The notes: a model not told the origin generated them from the letters alone. A stretch of 48,613 bases of DNA from an uncultured Candidatus Saccharibacteria bacterium (GCA_947306745.1 CAMZHH010000004.1:1-48613), one strand, 5' to 3'. Shown: positions 23,543 to 31,709, counted from the stretch's first letter. A program made the numbers and translations.

Positions 23543-23977
23543 ATGCCAGCAATAATCACGGGAGGAGTATTAGAAAAAGATGGAAAATACCTCCTCATCC
23601 AGGAAGCGAAGAACGATCGTGGCAAATGGAATCTACCAGCGGGTCACCTAGACGCGGGTGAAACGATTTTTGACGCCGCTGTGCGAGAGATTAAAGAAGA
23701 AAGCGGGCTCGACGTAGAATTATCCGAAGTCTGCCACATAGGCAATGGACAGAAAGATAGAAACTCCGATCCATTCATCACCTTAATATTTACCACAAAA
23801 ATCATCGGCGGAAGCATAAAATATGACCCAGAAGAAATATTAGATGTTAAATGGTTTTCTTATGAAGAAATACTCTCAATGAGAGACCAGCTACGAGCAG
23901 AAAACTTTATTCTGGGAGCCATTAATAATGCCAGAAATGGCCTGACCGTCTCAACTGATATAATAACCATCTTATAA
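23543..23977 (+). CDS. Nudix hydrolase (MutT-like)
   Basis: 144 residues. The Nudix box is complete: G-HLDAG-E-TIFDAAV-RE-I-KEE-SGL starting near residue 33 fits GX5EX7REUXEEXGU. The family hydrolyses nucleoside diphosphates linked to other groups, for example oxidised dNTPs or NDP-sugars; the substrate cannot be told from sequence. TTAGGAG lies a few bases before the ATG. It stands alone between tRNA-Leu and the phosphatidyltransferase gene. No terminator is obvious after it. Confidence 0.92.
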   Translation: MPAIITGGVLEKDGKYLLIQEAKNDRGKWNLPAGHLDAGETIFDAAVREIKEESGLDVELSEVCHIGNGQKDRNSDPFITLIFTTKIIGGSIKYDPEEILDVKWFSYEEILSMRDQLRAENFILGAINNARNGLTVSTDIITIL

Positions 23978-24019
23978 TAAAGTCTGAAGACTCATCAGCC
24001 TCTACCACCCCTATCGTAA

Positions 24020-24048
24020 TTGACTTTTGCGCCAAAAAGTGCTATAAT
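24020..24048 (+). promoter_or_regulatory. Sigma70 promoter of the phosphatidyltransferase gene
   Basis: TTGACT at 24020-24025, 17-base spacer, TATAAT at 24043-24048 with an extended TGC. The promoter at 27322-27350 is closely similar, including the GCCAAA part of the spacer. Confidence 0.8.
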
Positions 24049-24075
24049 AAATTAAGATAGAGTGATTTTTGTTCT

Positions 24076-24090
24076 CGTTCTTTAAAGGAG
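24076..24090 (+). promoter_or_regulatory. boxA-like leader element and ribosome site
   Basis: CGTTCTTTAAAGGAG: GTTCTTTAA resembles the rRNA antitermination boxA core (GCTCTTTAA) and runs into the AAGGAG ribosome site. Similar elements lie at 27381 and 31929. Confidence 0.35.
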
Positions 24091-24099
24091 ATGATAGAA

Positions 24100-25152
24100 A
24101 TGATGAGAAAAATTCCGCATTGGTTCAATGCCGCTATTTGCCGTATCTCTGCGCCCGAAATCTTCACCTTTGCACTGAATATTGCCGCCTTCATCTTGTA
24201 CGGCAGCTTCATGCAACACTTCTACTTGTGGGTGTTGATTATTCTCTGCGATATCATGGTAATCTGCTCGCACGGAGCTTGGCTTGAGGCGAACGGAGAC
24301 CAAATCTATGGCCCATGGCGTACACCTACGCCGCACGTTGTTCGATTCGTCGCATTCTTAGTCCTACTCATTCTGGCTGCCGAACGCCAGTCTGACGCTA
24401 TGCTCAGCACTTATATTTGGTATACGGTAACCGTCACTGCCATTTGCCACGCATTCTTCTGCATTCTGCTAACCATGCACCAGACCGATGATAGCTGGCT
24501 TGCCGGCACAAACGGACGCGTTGGAATGCCGAACTGGATTTCGATTATCCGCATGGCCATTTCCGTACTCGTTCCGCATCTGTACGCCGTGCAGCCTTTT
24601 GGCGAAGCTAGCAGCCTCATCGCGACCATCGCACTTATCGTAGCGATAGTCACCGATGCCGCTGATGGCTTTGTCGCAAGAAAACTCAACCAGACCACGA
24701 AGGCAGGAAAAGCCCTCGATCCGCTAGGAGACAAGGTAATCTTCTACCCTACCGCCGTCGCATTCATTATCGCGACCCACGGAACCGCTTTCCTTTCGTT
24801 CATTACTCTGCGTTGGTGTTTCTACGCCTGTATCGCAATCATGTTCGCGCGTGACGTCCTATTCTTCGTTTGGTTCTTATTGTATTACACCAAGCTGAAG
24901 GACGGCATCGGCGCCAGTATTGTCGACAAAATCAGAATGGCCGCTATGTGCGCATGGCTCGGTTGCTCGGCACTTGCTTTGACCTTTGCAGATATGGAAT
25001 CACGTTTAGCAATCGCAGGCTTCGTCTGCATCGCAATCGTAGGAATTCTCAGCATCGTCAGCATTTTCGTCGATTACAGCCGCATCAAGCCGCTCATTGC
25101 GGAGAAAAAACCGACTGAGCTTCGCCCGGACATCTACGACGACGAAGAATAA
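24100..25152 (+). CDS. CDP-alcohol phosphatidyltransferase family membrane enzyme
   Basis: 351 codons including stop, with about 8 membrane segments. The start at 24100 has AAGGAG at a normal distance; the ATG at 24091 would touch it. The family motif D-(AA)-DG-(FV)-AR-(8)-G-(3)-D-(3)-D is complete in DAADGFVARKLNQTTKAGKA through LDPLGDK, at about residues 187-213. Members join CDP-diacylglycerol or another CDP-alcohol to a second alcohol to make phospholipids such as phosphatidylglycerol phosphate. The N-terminal 120 residues with extra membrane segments make it longer than PgsA, so the exact substrate is open. Strong promoter and terminator; single gene. Confidence 0.88.
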   Translation: MMRKIPHWFNAAICRISAPEIFTFALNIAAFILYGSFMQHFYLWVLIILCDIMVICSHGAWLEANGDQIYGPWRTPTPHVVRFVAFLVLLILAAERQSDAMLSTYIWYTVTVTAICHAFFCILLTMHQTDDSWLAGTNGRVGMPNWISIIRMAISVLVPHLYAVQPFGEASSLIATIALIVAIVTDAADGFVARKLNQTTKAGKALDPLGDKVIFYPTAVAFIIATHGTAFLSFITLRWCFYACIAIMFARDVLFFVWFLLYYTKLKDGIGASIVDKIRMAAMCAWLGCSALALTFADMESRLAIAGFVCIAIVGILSIVSIFVDYSRIKPLIAEKKPTELRPDIYDDEE

Positions 25153-25157
25153 CTCCA

Positions 25158-25199
25158 ACAAAAAAACGACCGCCCCTATTCGGCAAGGGGGCGGTTTTT
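25158..25199. terminator. Bidirectional terminator
   Basis: ACCGCCCC/GGGGGCGGT hairpin with A-run before and T-run after. It serves the phosphatidyltransferase gene (+) and the gene ending at 25200 (-). Confidence 0.8.
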
Positions 25200-26012
25200 C
25201 TATTTATAAATCAGCGCCGTTGACGCAACTTTATATCCAATAATATTCAAATTCCAAACTCGAAGTACAGCCATATAAACCGCAAGCGCACCTCCCCAAA
25301 GCGTAATCTGCGTCCAATTCGTGTCGCCAAGTTCCTCAGTCACTACTTCCCCATTTTGCGCCACAATCAACTGACTATTATGAAAAGTTGTGAGACAAAT
25401 CTTTGGATAGCTAATCGTGAATTTATGCAAAGTCTCAATCAACTGATTCGTCGGCATCGACAACGTAATCACCTTCGGATAATATAAGGTACGCAACATC
25501 TTCTGCAGTTGCGGCACAGTAAGTAGTAAATTCGTTTCCACTTCGCGCAGTGTTCCCCAGTTCATTACATCCGGTATGGCCGCATCTACCGCATCACGAG
25601 TCAGAAAAATCGGCTTTTCACAGCGCTTCATGAGCTCCGCAAAAGCCACAGACGTCTCGGCATTCTTACCAGTATCACCGATCAAAACAACTACATCTGC
25701 CCATTCGGACTGAATCAACATCTCGTTTACTGCTTTCTTACCAAACGCCCCAGACGCCTCTGCTTCCGCAAAATAAACTTCCGGTGTACTTGGTACCTGA
25801 CTTTTTAGCGAACTCGGCATCAACGCACGCACTTCGCCCACGCCCATTTCGTGCGCCACTTTTAGCACATTCGCTACCGCAAAAAACGCACCTTTATTGC
25901 CACCGATTACCAACAATTTACCCGCAAAACGCCACTGTTCTGGTTGCTCTATATCGACATCTTTAAATAATGGCACTAAGCCTTGCTTTTTCCAATAATC
26001 ATAATCGTTCAT
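25200..26012 (-). CDS. Divergent ribokinase-fold protein resembling NAD(P)H-hydrate dehydratase (NnrD)
   Basis: 270 residues. The segment GKLLVIGGNKGAFFAVANVL matches the start of the YjeF C-terminal (NnrD) domain, followed by WADVVVLIGDTGKNAETSVA, the equivalent of the GPGLG loop. WGTLREVETNLLLTVPQLQKM stands where the usual TPHPGE would be, and the catalytic GTGD-type loop is not recognisable (TQITLWGGALAVYMAVLR). So the fold is probable but catalysis is doubtful. The ATG overlaps the xth stop as TAATG, so the two are co-translated. The normal enzyme repairs hydrated NAD(P)H. Confidence 0.6.
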   Translation of the reverse strand: MNDYDYWKKQGLVPLFKDVDIEQPEQWRFAGKLLVIGGNKGAFFAVANVLKVAHEMGVGEVRALMPSSLKSQVPSTPEVYFAEAEASGAFGKKAVNEMLIQSEWADVVVLIGDTGKNAETSVAFAELMKRCEKPIFLTRDAVDAAIPDVMNWGTLREVETNLLLTVPQLQKMLRTLYYPKVITLSMPTNQLIETLHKFTISYPKICLTTFHNSQLIVAQNGEVVTEELGDTNWTQITLWGGALAVYMAVLRVWNLNIIGYKVASTALIYK

Positions 26013-26806
26013 TATTTCAACTCCAACAAAATTGGGCAGTGATCCGACCCCATCACTTCATCGCATATTTCTGCCACCACGATACGCTCACGCAAGCGTT
26101 CTGAGGCCAAGAAATAATCAATCCGCCAACCCACATTCTTCGCACGCGCCCCGCCCCGATAAGACCACCATGAATATTGAATTTGCTCTGGATGCAAAGC
26201 ACGAAAAGTATCAATAAAGCCATTCGCCAGATAATTTGTCATGCCCTGGCGCCCTTCTTTTGTAAAGCCCGCATGGCCCTCATTTTGTTTTGGGCGCGCC
26301 AAGTCAATTTCTTCGTGCGCCACATTAAAATCGCCACATACGATTACCGGCTTTACGCTATCTAGCTGTTTCATGTAGGCCAATAGCGCCTTATCCCACA
26401 CTAACTCGCGGTATTTCAAGCGACCTAAATCATCCTTTTCGTTCGGCACATAAGTATCAATCAAATAGAAATCCGCAAATTCCGCCGTTAATACGCGCCC
26501 CTCTTTACGCGCATCGCCAAAATCGTCTTCCCAACCATCAATCGCGGCGGTTATTTCCTCCGGAAAATCATAACGCACACTTAGCGGCTTTACTTTTGTA
26601 AAAATCGCCGTGCCAGAATAGCCTGCTCGCTCAGCCGAATTCCATAACTCTTCATATTCTGCAAAATCAACTTCTGCCTGGCCTTGCTGCGCTTTTGTTT
26701 CCTGTAGACACAAAATGTCCGGCGCATAATCGCGCACGAAATCCTGCAATGCACCTTTCTTTAGTACTGCACGTAGACCATTCACATTCCAAGAGAAAAT
26801 CTTCAT
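26012..26806 (-). CDS. xth: Exodeoxyribonuclease III (AP endonuclease)
   Basis: 264 residues from ATG 26806 (MKIFSWNVNGLRAVLKKG); an upstream extension to 26926 runs back into the divergent gene and has no family similarity. The enzyme cuts DNA at abasic sites and has 3' repair activity. Metal and catalytic residues are present: NVNG, LQETK, DTYVPNE, CGDFNVAHEEIDLARP, the RIDYFLAS block and GSDHCPI with the catalytic His. A -10 element 6 bases before the start predicts a leaderless mRNA. It is co-translated with the NnrD-like gene. Confidence 0.97.
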   Translation of the reverse strand: MKIFSWNVNGLRAVLKKGALQDFVRDYAPDILCLQETKAQQGQAEVDFAEYEELWNSAERAGYSGTAIFTKVKPLSVRYDFPEEITAAIDGWEDDFGDARKEGRVLTAEFADFYLIDTYVPNEKDDLGRLKYRELVWDKALLAYMKQLDSVKPVIVCGDFNVAHEEIDLARPKQNEGHAGFTKEGRQGMTNYLANGFIDTFRALHPEQIQYSWWSYRGGARAKNVGWRIDYFLASERLRERIVVAEICDEVMGSDHCPILLELK

Positions 26807-26810
26807 ACTT

Positions 26811-26824
26811 CTATTATATAATAG
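26811..26824. promoter_or_regulatory. Palindromic overlapping -10 elements of xth and the dCMP deaminase gene
   Basis: CTATTATATAATAG is a perfect palindrome. The minus-strand TATAAT (26813-26818) is exactly 6 bases from the xth ATG; the plus-strand TATAAT (26817-26822) drives the deaminase gene, whose leader has AAGGAG. The two polymerases would compete for the same few bases. Confidence 0.6.
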
Positions 26825-26846
26825 AGACAAATAAGGAGTGTGAAAA

Positions 26847-27320
26847 ATGCGTAAAGACCACATCACCTGGGACGAATACTTCATGGGCATCGCCCATCTC
26901 GCCGCCGAACGTAGTAAAGATCCCAATACTCAAGTTGGCGCTTGCATCGTAAATGACGAACACAAAATCGTTTCCGTTGGCTATAATGGCATGCCAACCG
27001 GCGTCGATGATGCCGACATGCCATGGGCACGCGAAGGCGAGTTTTTGGAAACCAAATACCCATTCGTTTGCCACGCCGAGCTCAACGCCATCCTAAACAG
27101 CGTCGCCGATATGCACGGCTGCAAACTTTACGTTACACTTTTCCCTTGCAACGAATGCGCCAAGGCAGTCATTCAAGCCGGCATCAAAGAAGTCGTCTAT
27201 GGCGACGATAAATATGCCGACACTGATGGCACTAAAGCCAGTAAACTCATGCTCAAGAAATGTGGCATCAAATGTACCCGCTACAAAGCCTCTGGCAAGA
27301 CCGTCAAAATCGACCTTTAG
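26847..27320 (+). CDS. dCMP deaminase (ComEB type)
   Basis: 157 residues. It deaminates dCMP to dUMP for thymidylate synthesis. Zinc-site motifs: CHAELNAILN (His and catalytic Glu) and PCNECAKAVIQ (two Cys), in the usual order; the N-terminal WDEYFMGIAHLAAERSKDPN and NGMPTG are family hallmarks. AAGGAG is well placed before the ATG. Upstream is the shared promoter with xth; the next gene has its own promoter right after this stop. Confidence 0.95.
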   Translation: MRKDHITWDEYFMGIAHLAAERSKDPNTQVGACIVNDEHKIVSVGYNGMPTGVDDADMPWAREGEFLETKYPFVCHAELNAILNSVADMHGCKLYVTLFPCNECAKAVIQAGIKEVVYGDDKYADTDGTKASKLMLKKCGIKCTRYKASGKTVKIDL

Positions 27321-27321
27321 A

Positions 27322-27350
27322 TTGACTTTTTAGCCAAAGTGTGATATAAT
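27322..27350 (+). promoter_or_regulatory. Sigma70 promoter of the small Cys-rich membrane protein gene
   Basis: TTGACT at 27322-27327, 17-base spacer, TATAAT at 27345-27350 with TGA before it. It begins 2 bases after the deaminase stop. Confidence 0.8.
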
Positions 27351-27380
27351 AGAATTGTCTCGTGATTGCGAGGCAATTTT

Positions 27381-27415
27381 GTTCTTTAAGGCTAGGAAAT
27401 ACTATCAGAAAGGGG
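27381..27415 (+). promoter_or_regulatory. Conserved leader block with boxA-like core
   Basis: GTTCTTTAAGGCTAGGAAAT followed by ACTATCAGAAAGGGG. It aligns with 31929-31962 (GCTCTTTAAAAGGTAGAATA, then CTATAGATTGGAGG): boxA-like CTTTAA, then TAG-(G)AAATACTAT, then the ribosome site. Confidence 0.4.
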
Positions 27416-27424
27416 TTTTTACGA

Positions 27425-27610
27425 ATGAAACTCGACGCAAAACTTGGCCTTGTCGCCCTCGGATTAGTCGCTATTGGCGGACTTGCTTATGGCGTCTATA
27501 TCTGCGCCCGTTCACTGCACGCTGGCTTTCGCCTCCTTAGCGAATGCAAAGATTACGAATGCGAAGAATGTCCCACTCACGGCCTTTGCGGCATCGATCA
27601 CGAAAAATAA
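27425..27610 (+). CDS. Small single-pass membrane protein with four-Cys cytoplasmic or outer tail
   Basis: 61 residues from ATG 27425, which has AAAGGGG upstream; the frame extends to 27362 without such a site. A membrane segment covers about residues 6-28 (KLGLVALGLVAIGGLAYGVY) and the tail SECKDYECEECPTHGLCGID has C-x4-C-x2-C-x5-C spacing, suggesting metal binding or disulphides. No family is recognised. It has a strong own promoter, the conserved leader block and its own terminator, so it is a real, independently expressed small gene. Confidence 0.75.
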   Translation: MKLDAKLGLVALGLVAIGGLAYGVYICARSLHAGFRLLSECKDYECEECPTHGLCGIDHEK

Positions 27611-27634
27611 TTCGCCCCACCTAGCACTGCTCCG

Positions 27635-27664
27635 CCTCGGGCCACACGCCCGAGGCACTTTTTT
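27635..27664 (+). terminator. Terminator of the small membrane protein gene
   Basis: GCCTCGGG/CCCGAGGC hairpin followed by TTTTTT. Confidence 0.85.
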
Positions 27665-27666
27665 GT

Positions 27667-27672
27667 TATAAT
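27667..27672 (+). promoter_or_regulatory. -10 element of the 27679 gene (leaderless type)
   Basis: TATAAT exactly 6 bases before the ATG at 27679, starting 3 bases after the T-run of the preceding terminator. The -35 would lie in the terminator hairpin. Confidence 0.5.
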
Positions 27673-27678
27673 GAGCTT

Positions 27679-28263
27679 ATGCGTAAGAATCTCTTAATTA
27701 AAATCATTTGTAGTTTTCCAGTAATCTTAGTCGTTGGCTACTTCGTACCAGCCATTGCCGTTATTTTGTCGCTCTTTCGTTATGTCGTCTACGGCAAAAC
27801 GCATTTCTTCCGCACGCCAATCGTCTTGTTGATTGCTGGCCTCATTTGTCTCCTGCCACGCGGTCTCGAACTTGCCATGACCAATTTCAACTTCAACCTT
27901 GGCATTCCGTATTGGACCGAAATCATGGCGCACCCGCTCTATCCGAAGTTTACCGATTATGGTAAATTCCTCGCTATTTTCAGCGTCATCCTACTCGTCG
28001 TCACTTACGTTTTGCGCAGCTTCATCGAAGGCCTCAGCAACAAATTCTCCAGCCTCGCTAGTAGCTACTACCAAGACCGCGCCAAACGCGACGATCAAAT
28101 CGAAAAAGATGTTAAACTCGAATCTAAAATTAAAGAAATCGAGGCAAAACAAAACACGCCACACGCCGTCAAATGCCCACATTGTGGCAAGACTAATCAC
28201 ATCACCGGCACTGTCGGTCGTTGCAAAGCCTGCCGCTCTGCTATCGAATATAAAGGAAAATAA
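27679..28263 (+). CDS. Multi-pass membrane protein with C-terminal zinc ribbon
   Basis: 194 residues. Three or four membrane segments lie within residues 5-115 (LIKIICSFPVILVVGYFVP, TPIVLLIAGLICLLP, FLAIFSVILLVVTYVL), then a charged helical, coiled-coil-like stretch (about 125-160) and a compact zinc ribbon at about 163-190: CPHCGKTNHITGTVGRCKAC. No enzyme motif. It is followed after 2 bases by the YcxB-like gene, so the two are an operon. Leaderless promoter. Confidence 0.75.
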   Translation: MRKNLLIKIICSFPVILVVGYFVPAIAVILSLFRYVVYGKTHFFRTPIVLLIAGLICLLPRGLELAMTNFNFNLGIPYWTEIMAHPLYPKFTDYGKFLAIFSVILLVVTYVLRSFIEGLSNKFSSLASSYYQDRAKRDDQIEKDVKLESKIKEIEAKQNTPHAVKCPHCGKTNHITGTVGRCKACRSAIEYKGK

Positions 28264-28265
28264 TC

Positions 28266-28784
28266 ATGTCTATTAGCCCGACCGAGCTTACCCGTAAATT
28301 CGCCGACGAATACTACTATATTCTCGTTAATCAAAAGAAACTCATGCGCAACCCGCGCCGCCCAATTTGGTCAATTAGTAAGCAATATTATTGTTACGCT
28401 CTGGCGTCGCTATTCGTTCTTAGTCTCAGCGCCTTTCTGACTCTGTCGGATTTCGGCTTTCTGCCAGTTTTAGTCTTCACGAGTTTCACTTTTATTCTAG
28501 TCGTATTCGTCACTATTAAAGTTCTCAAAGCGATTTCTGGCATCACGAATGCCGACCCAAAGAAATACCGCCTCAACCTCACCGCCAAACACGCCTCGTA
28601 TGACATGCCTGGTGGCACTTTAGTTATGACCTGGGACGAAATCCGAACTATCATTATGACCAAAAACTCCATCGTTTTCCTACCAAAAACCTCCGCCAAC
28701 GTACCAATCAGCCTACCAATTAGTTGCGAAAAAGAGGTGCGCGCTAGTCTCAAAAAGCTAAAGCGCTCCGATCTCATCGCCTAA
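28266..28784 (+). CDS. YcxB-like membrane protein
   Basis: 172 residues. Two adjacent membrane segments (about 40-62 and 68-92) precede a small domain with ASYDMPGGTLVMTWDEIRTI, MTKNSIVFLPKTSANVPI and a closing helix; this order is typical of YcxB-family proteins of unknown function. It starts 2 bases after the upstream gene with GGAAAATAATC in between, so it is probably coupled. The rel gene follows 17 bases later with its own -10 element. Confidence 0.72.
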   Translation: MSISPTELTRKFADEYYYILVNQKKLMRNPRRPIWSISKQYYCYALASLFVLSLSAFLTLSDFGFLPVLVFTSFTFILVVFVTIKVLKAISGITNADPKKYRLNLTAKHASYDMPGGTLVMTWDEIRTIIMTKNSIVFLPKTSANVPISLPISCEKEVRASLKKLKRSDLIA

Positions 28785-28789
28785 GATGC

Positions 28790-28795
28790 TATAAT
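28790..28795 (+). promoter_or_regulatory. Extended -10 element of rel (leaderless type)
   Basis: TGC-TATAAT ending exactly 6 bases before the rel ATG, with no ribosome site. Confidence 0.55.
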
Positions 28796-28801
28796 AAATC
28801 T

Positions 28802-30370
28802 ATGAGCAAACCTTCACCTCGCGTAGAGCAAGCTATAGAGGTCGCCACCAAAGCGCACGAAGGTCAACTTCGCAAAACCGGCGAGCCTTATATTATTCAC
28901 CCGCTTGCAGTCATGAAAATCCTCCAGGAATGGAATATGGATGAGGACACCGTGATTGCCGGCATTTTGCACGACACGGTCGAAGACACCAATCTCACCC
29001 TCAAAGAAATCGAAGATCAATTCGGCAAAGATGTCGCCTTTCTCGTAAACGGCGTCACTAAGCTCGGCAAAGCCCGCAAAGGCATGAAAGACCTCAATGA
29101 ATACTTGCCAGAGACTTCCGATAACCTGCTTAAACTCCTAATTGCTACCGGCCAAGACATTCGCGTATTAATCATCAAACTCGCCGATCGTTTACATAAT
29201 TTACGCACGCTCTCTGCCCTACCGCCAGCCAAGCAAAAGAAAATCGCCCGCGAATCACTCGAAGTCTTCGCTCCACTTGCCGACCGGCTTCAGATGGGAC
29301 GCGTACGCGTTGAGATTGAGGAAACCAGCTTCAAATATGTCAATCCAAAACGCTACGAAGAGCTCAAAACGCTCACCGCCGATCGCCTCAAAAAGGCCGA
29401 CAAGAAGCTCAAAGCCGCCCAGGAAGCCGTCGAAAAGGCCCTCAAAAAGGAGCACATCAAATATAAGTGCGACGGTCGCGTTAAATCGATTTATTCTCTG
29501 CACAAAAAACTCGCTAAATACAACCAAAACATCGAGCGTATCTATGATATTATCGCGCTCCGTTTCATCGTTGAAGACGTGACGACTTGTTACCTTGTGC
29601 TTGGTATTATCCATTCCCTGTTCCGCCCAATGGACGGCCGCGTGAAAGATTACATTGCTATGCCAAAGCAAAACGGCTACCAGTCACTCCACACTACGGT
29701 TATTACGAACGATAAACAAATTGTCGAATTTCAGATTCGCACCAACGAAATGCACGACTATGCCGAGCGTGGTCTTGCTGCCACATTCTTCTATAACGAA
29801 CAGAAACTCACTTCGGATTACGCCGAAGGTCGCGTTAGCAAGCTACCAAGCAATCTGCTTTGGATTCGCGAGCTCCAAGAGACAACCGCCAAGCTTTCGT
29901 CTGGCGAGAAAGTCGATACGCGCAAGCTCAAACTTAATCTTTTTGCTGATAAGATTTTTGTTTACACGCCAAAGGGTGACATTATTGACCTACCGAAAGG
30001 CTCCATGCCACTCGATTTCGCCTACCGCCTGCATAGCGAAATTGGCGCCGCCTGTACTGGCGCTATCGTGAATGGTAAAATGGTAGACCTCAAAACCAAA
30101 CTCCAGCAAGGCGACGTTGTAGAAATTATCACCCAAAAGAACTCTCAACCAAACCCGGGCTGGCTTGATAAAGTCTTTTCCAAGCACGCTCGCCACAAAC
30201 TCGTTAGCCAGTTACGCTCAATTTTGCCAGACTTTACCCCAAAGCCGAAAGAAGATAAAACCAAGAAAGACAAAAAATCTCCAAAGCAAAAACGTCTCGA
30301 AGAAAAGAAAGCTTCTGCCGCCGCTAGCCCGCACGAGGCCAAAGAGGCTAAAGCTGAGAAGAAAAAATAA
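28802..30370 (+). CDS. rel: Rel, bifunctional (p)ppGpp synthetase/hydrolase without ACT domain
   Basis: 522 residues against about 700-740 in long Rel/SpoT proteins. HD hydrolase: AHEGQLRKTGEPYIIHP, HDTVEDTN and KLADRLHNLRTL are intact. Synthetase: YDIIALRFIV, GRVKDYIAMPKQNGYQSLHT (RxKD charge pattern of bifunctional enzymes) and VEFQIRT with the catalytic Glu. A TGS domain follows (IFVYTPKGDIIDLPKGSMPL). The zinc-finger and ACT domains are replaced by a Lys/Glu/Ala tail of about 45 residues. It controls the stringent response; loss of ACT may remove part of the ribosome sensing. See also the hydrolase-only protein at 9432. Confidence 0.95.
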   Translation: MSKPSPRVEQAIEVATKAHEGQLRKTGEPYIIHPLAVMKILQEWNMDEDTVIAGILHDTVEDTNLTLKEIEDQFGKDVAFLVNGVTKLGKARKGMKDLNEYLPETSDNLLKLLIATGQDIRVLIIKLADRLHNLRTLSALPPAKQKKIARESLEVFAPLADRLQMGRVRVEIEETSFKYVNPKRYEELKTLTADRLKKADKKLKAAQEAVEKALKKEHIKYKCDGRVKSIYSLHKKLAKYNQNIERIYDIIALRFIVEDVTTCYLVLGIIHSLFRPMDGRVKDYIAMPKQNGYQSLHTTVITNDKQIVEFQIRTNEMHDYAERGLAATFFYNEQKLTSDYAEGRVSKLPSNLLWIRELQETTAKLSSGEKVDTRKLKLNLFADKIFVYTPKGDIIDLPKGSMPLDFAYRLHSEIGAACTGAIVNGKMVDLKTKLQQGDVVEIITQKNSQPNPGWLDKVFSKHARHKLVSQLRSILPDFTPKPKEDKTKKDKKSPKQKRLEEKKASAAASPHEAKEAKAEKKK

Positions 30371-30398
30371 CCCCCTTCCGGGGGGTTATTTTTTATAA
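30368..30398. terminator. Bidirectional terminator between rel and glyQS
   Basis: AACCCCC/GGGGGTT hairpin with a TTCC loop and T-rich tails on both strands; the last bases overlap the glyQS stop. Confidence 0.8.
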
Positions 30399-31709
30399 TT
30401 CTGCAATTTTCACACGTACCTGCTCAGTCGTATCGCGATCGCGCACTGTTACTGTGTCATCTTCCAAAGTATCGAAATCAATTACGACGCACTTTGGTGT
30501 ACCGATTTCGTCTTGCTTGCGATAACGCTTACCAATATTACCAGAATCGTCCCAAGTTACATTGCCATATTTCTCGCGCAAAGCCTTGTAGACTTCCCGT
30601 GCTTTTGCAACCAACTCTGGCTTATTTTTCAAAAGTGGCGATACGCAGAAACGATATGGTGCCAAATCTTCAGGAAGCTTCAGGAGCGTACGCTTCTCGC
30701 CATTCACTTCGTCTTCGCAGTAAGCCGTGCACAAAACGGCCATCACGAGGCGTTCTACGCCCATTGAAGGCTCAATTACGTGCGGAATAAAGCGCTTACC
30801 GCCTCCCTTCACGATATATTCCATATTCTTACCGCTTTCGCGTTGAATATTACCCAAGTCAAAATCTGTACGATAAGCGATACCCATCAATTCTTCGCAA
30901 CCAATTGGATAGTCGAATTCGATATCGATCGTGCGCTTCGAATAATGTGCACGGTCCTCGGCCGGGACGTCGAGCTCGTGAATATTTTCCTTCTTCAAAC
31001 CCATCTTGTTTTCGAGGAAATCATGACATCCAGCGAGCAATTTATCGAAGTTCTCTTCCCAAGTTTCTGGATCGACGAAATATTCAATCTCCATCTGCGA
31101 AAATTCGCGCGAGCGGAAAATAAAGTCACGTGGCGAAATCTCGTTACGGAAGGCCTTACCCTGCTGTGCCAAACCAAATGGTAAATCTGGGTAAATCGTA
31201 TCGACTACGTTCTTGTAGTTAGTAAAGATACCCTGAGCGGTTTCTGGACGCAAATAAGCGATATTGTCCGGGTCCGTACCAACGCTCGTGCGGAACATAC
31301 CATTAAACTGCTTAATATCCGACCAATTCGTTTTACCACAATTCGGACATTTCAAATTCAAAGCCTTGAACTCCTCAGTCGTAACATGTTCTGAAATCTC
31401 ATCAGACATTTTGTCAGCACGAAAGCGATTGTGACATTCTTTGCACTCTACCAACGGATCATTAAACGTCTCAGTGTGGCCAGAAGCCTGCCAAACCTGC
31501 GGATTCATAATAATCGCGGCGTCAACACCATACATATCTTCGCGATCGTCTACCCAGTACTTCCACCAGGCATCCATAATTTTCTTTTTCAAAGCTACGC
31601 CGAGCGGACCAAAGTCCCAAGTACCAGCCATACCGCCATATACATCTGAACCCTGCCAGATAATTCCACGACGTTTACATAGGCTTACAATATCATCCAT
31701 TTTTGCCAT
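30393..31709 (-). CDS. glyQS: Glycyl-tRNA synthetase, class II alpha2 type
   Basis: 438 residues, eukaryote/archaeal-like homodimeric form. Class II motifs: FGPLGVALKKKIMDAWWKYW with motif 1, FRNEISPRDFIFRSREFSQMEIEYF as motif 2, and GVERLVMAVL as motif 3, followed by an anticodon-binding domain (VSPLLKNKPELVAKAREVYK). Two Cys pairs (CKECHNRF and CPNCGKTNW) form a zinc site in the insertion. It charges tRNA-Gly and so would have to recognise the unusual tRNA-Gly at 9284. GGAG lies before the ATG, after a leader of about 125 bases. Confidence 0.96.
   Translation of the reverse strand: MAKMDDIVSLCKRRGIIWQGSDVYGGMAGTWDFGPLGVALKKKIMDAWWKYWVDDREDMYGVDAAIIMNPQVWQASGHTETFNDPLVECKECHNRFRADKMSDEISEHVTTEEFKALNLKCPNCGKTNWSDIKQFNGMFRTSVGTDPDNIAYLRPETAQGIFTNYKNVVDTIYPDLPFGLAQQGKAFRNEISPRDFIFRSREFSQMEIEYFVDPETWEENFDKLLAGCHDFLENKMGLKKENIHELDVPAEDRAHYSKRTIDIEFDYPIGCEELMGIAYRTDFDLGNIQRESGKNMEYIVKGGGKRFIPHVIEPSMGVERLVMAVLCTAYCEDEVNGEKRTLLKLPEDLAPYRFCVSPLLKNKPELVAKAREVYKALREKYGNVTWDDSGNIGKRYRKQDEIGTPKCVVIDFDTLEDDTVTVRDRDTTEQVRVKIAEL

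Noticed and set aside
26807-26926. N-terminal extension of exonuclease III by 40 residues
   Set aside because: Lies over the divergent promoter and the deaminase gene; the family starts at MKIFSWNVNG.
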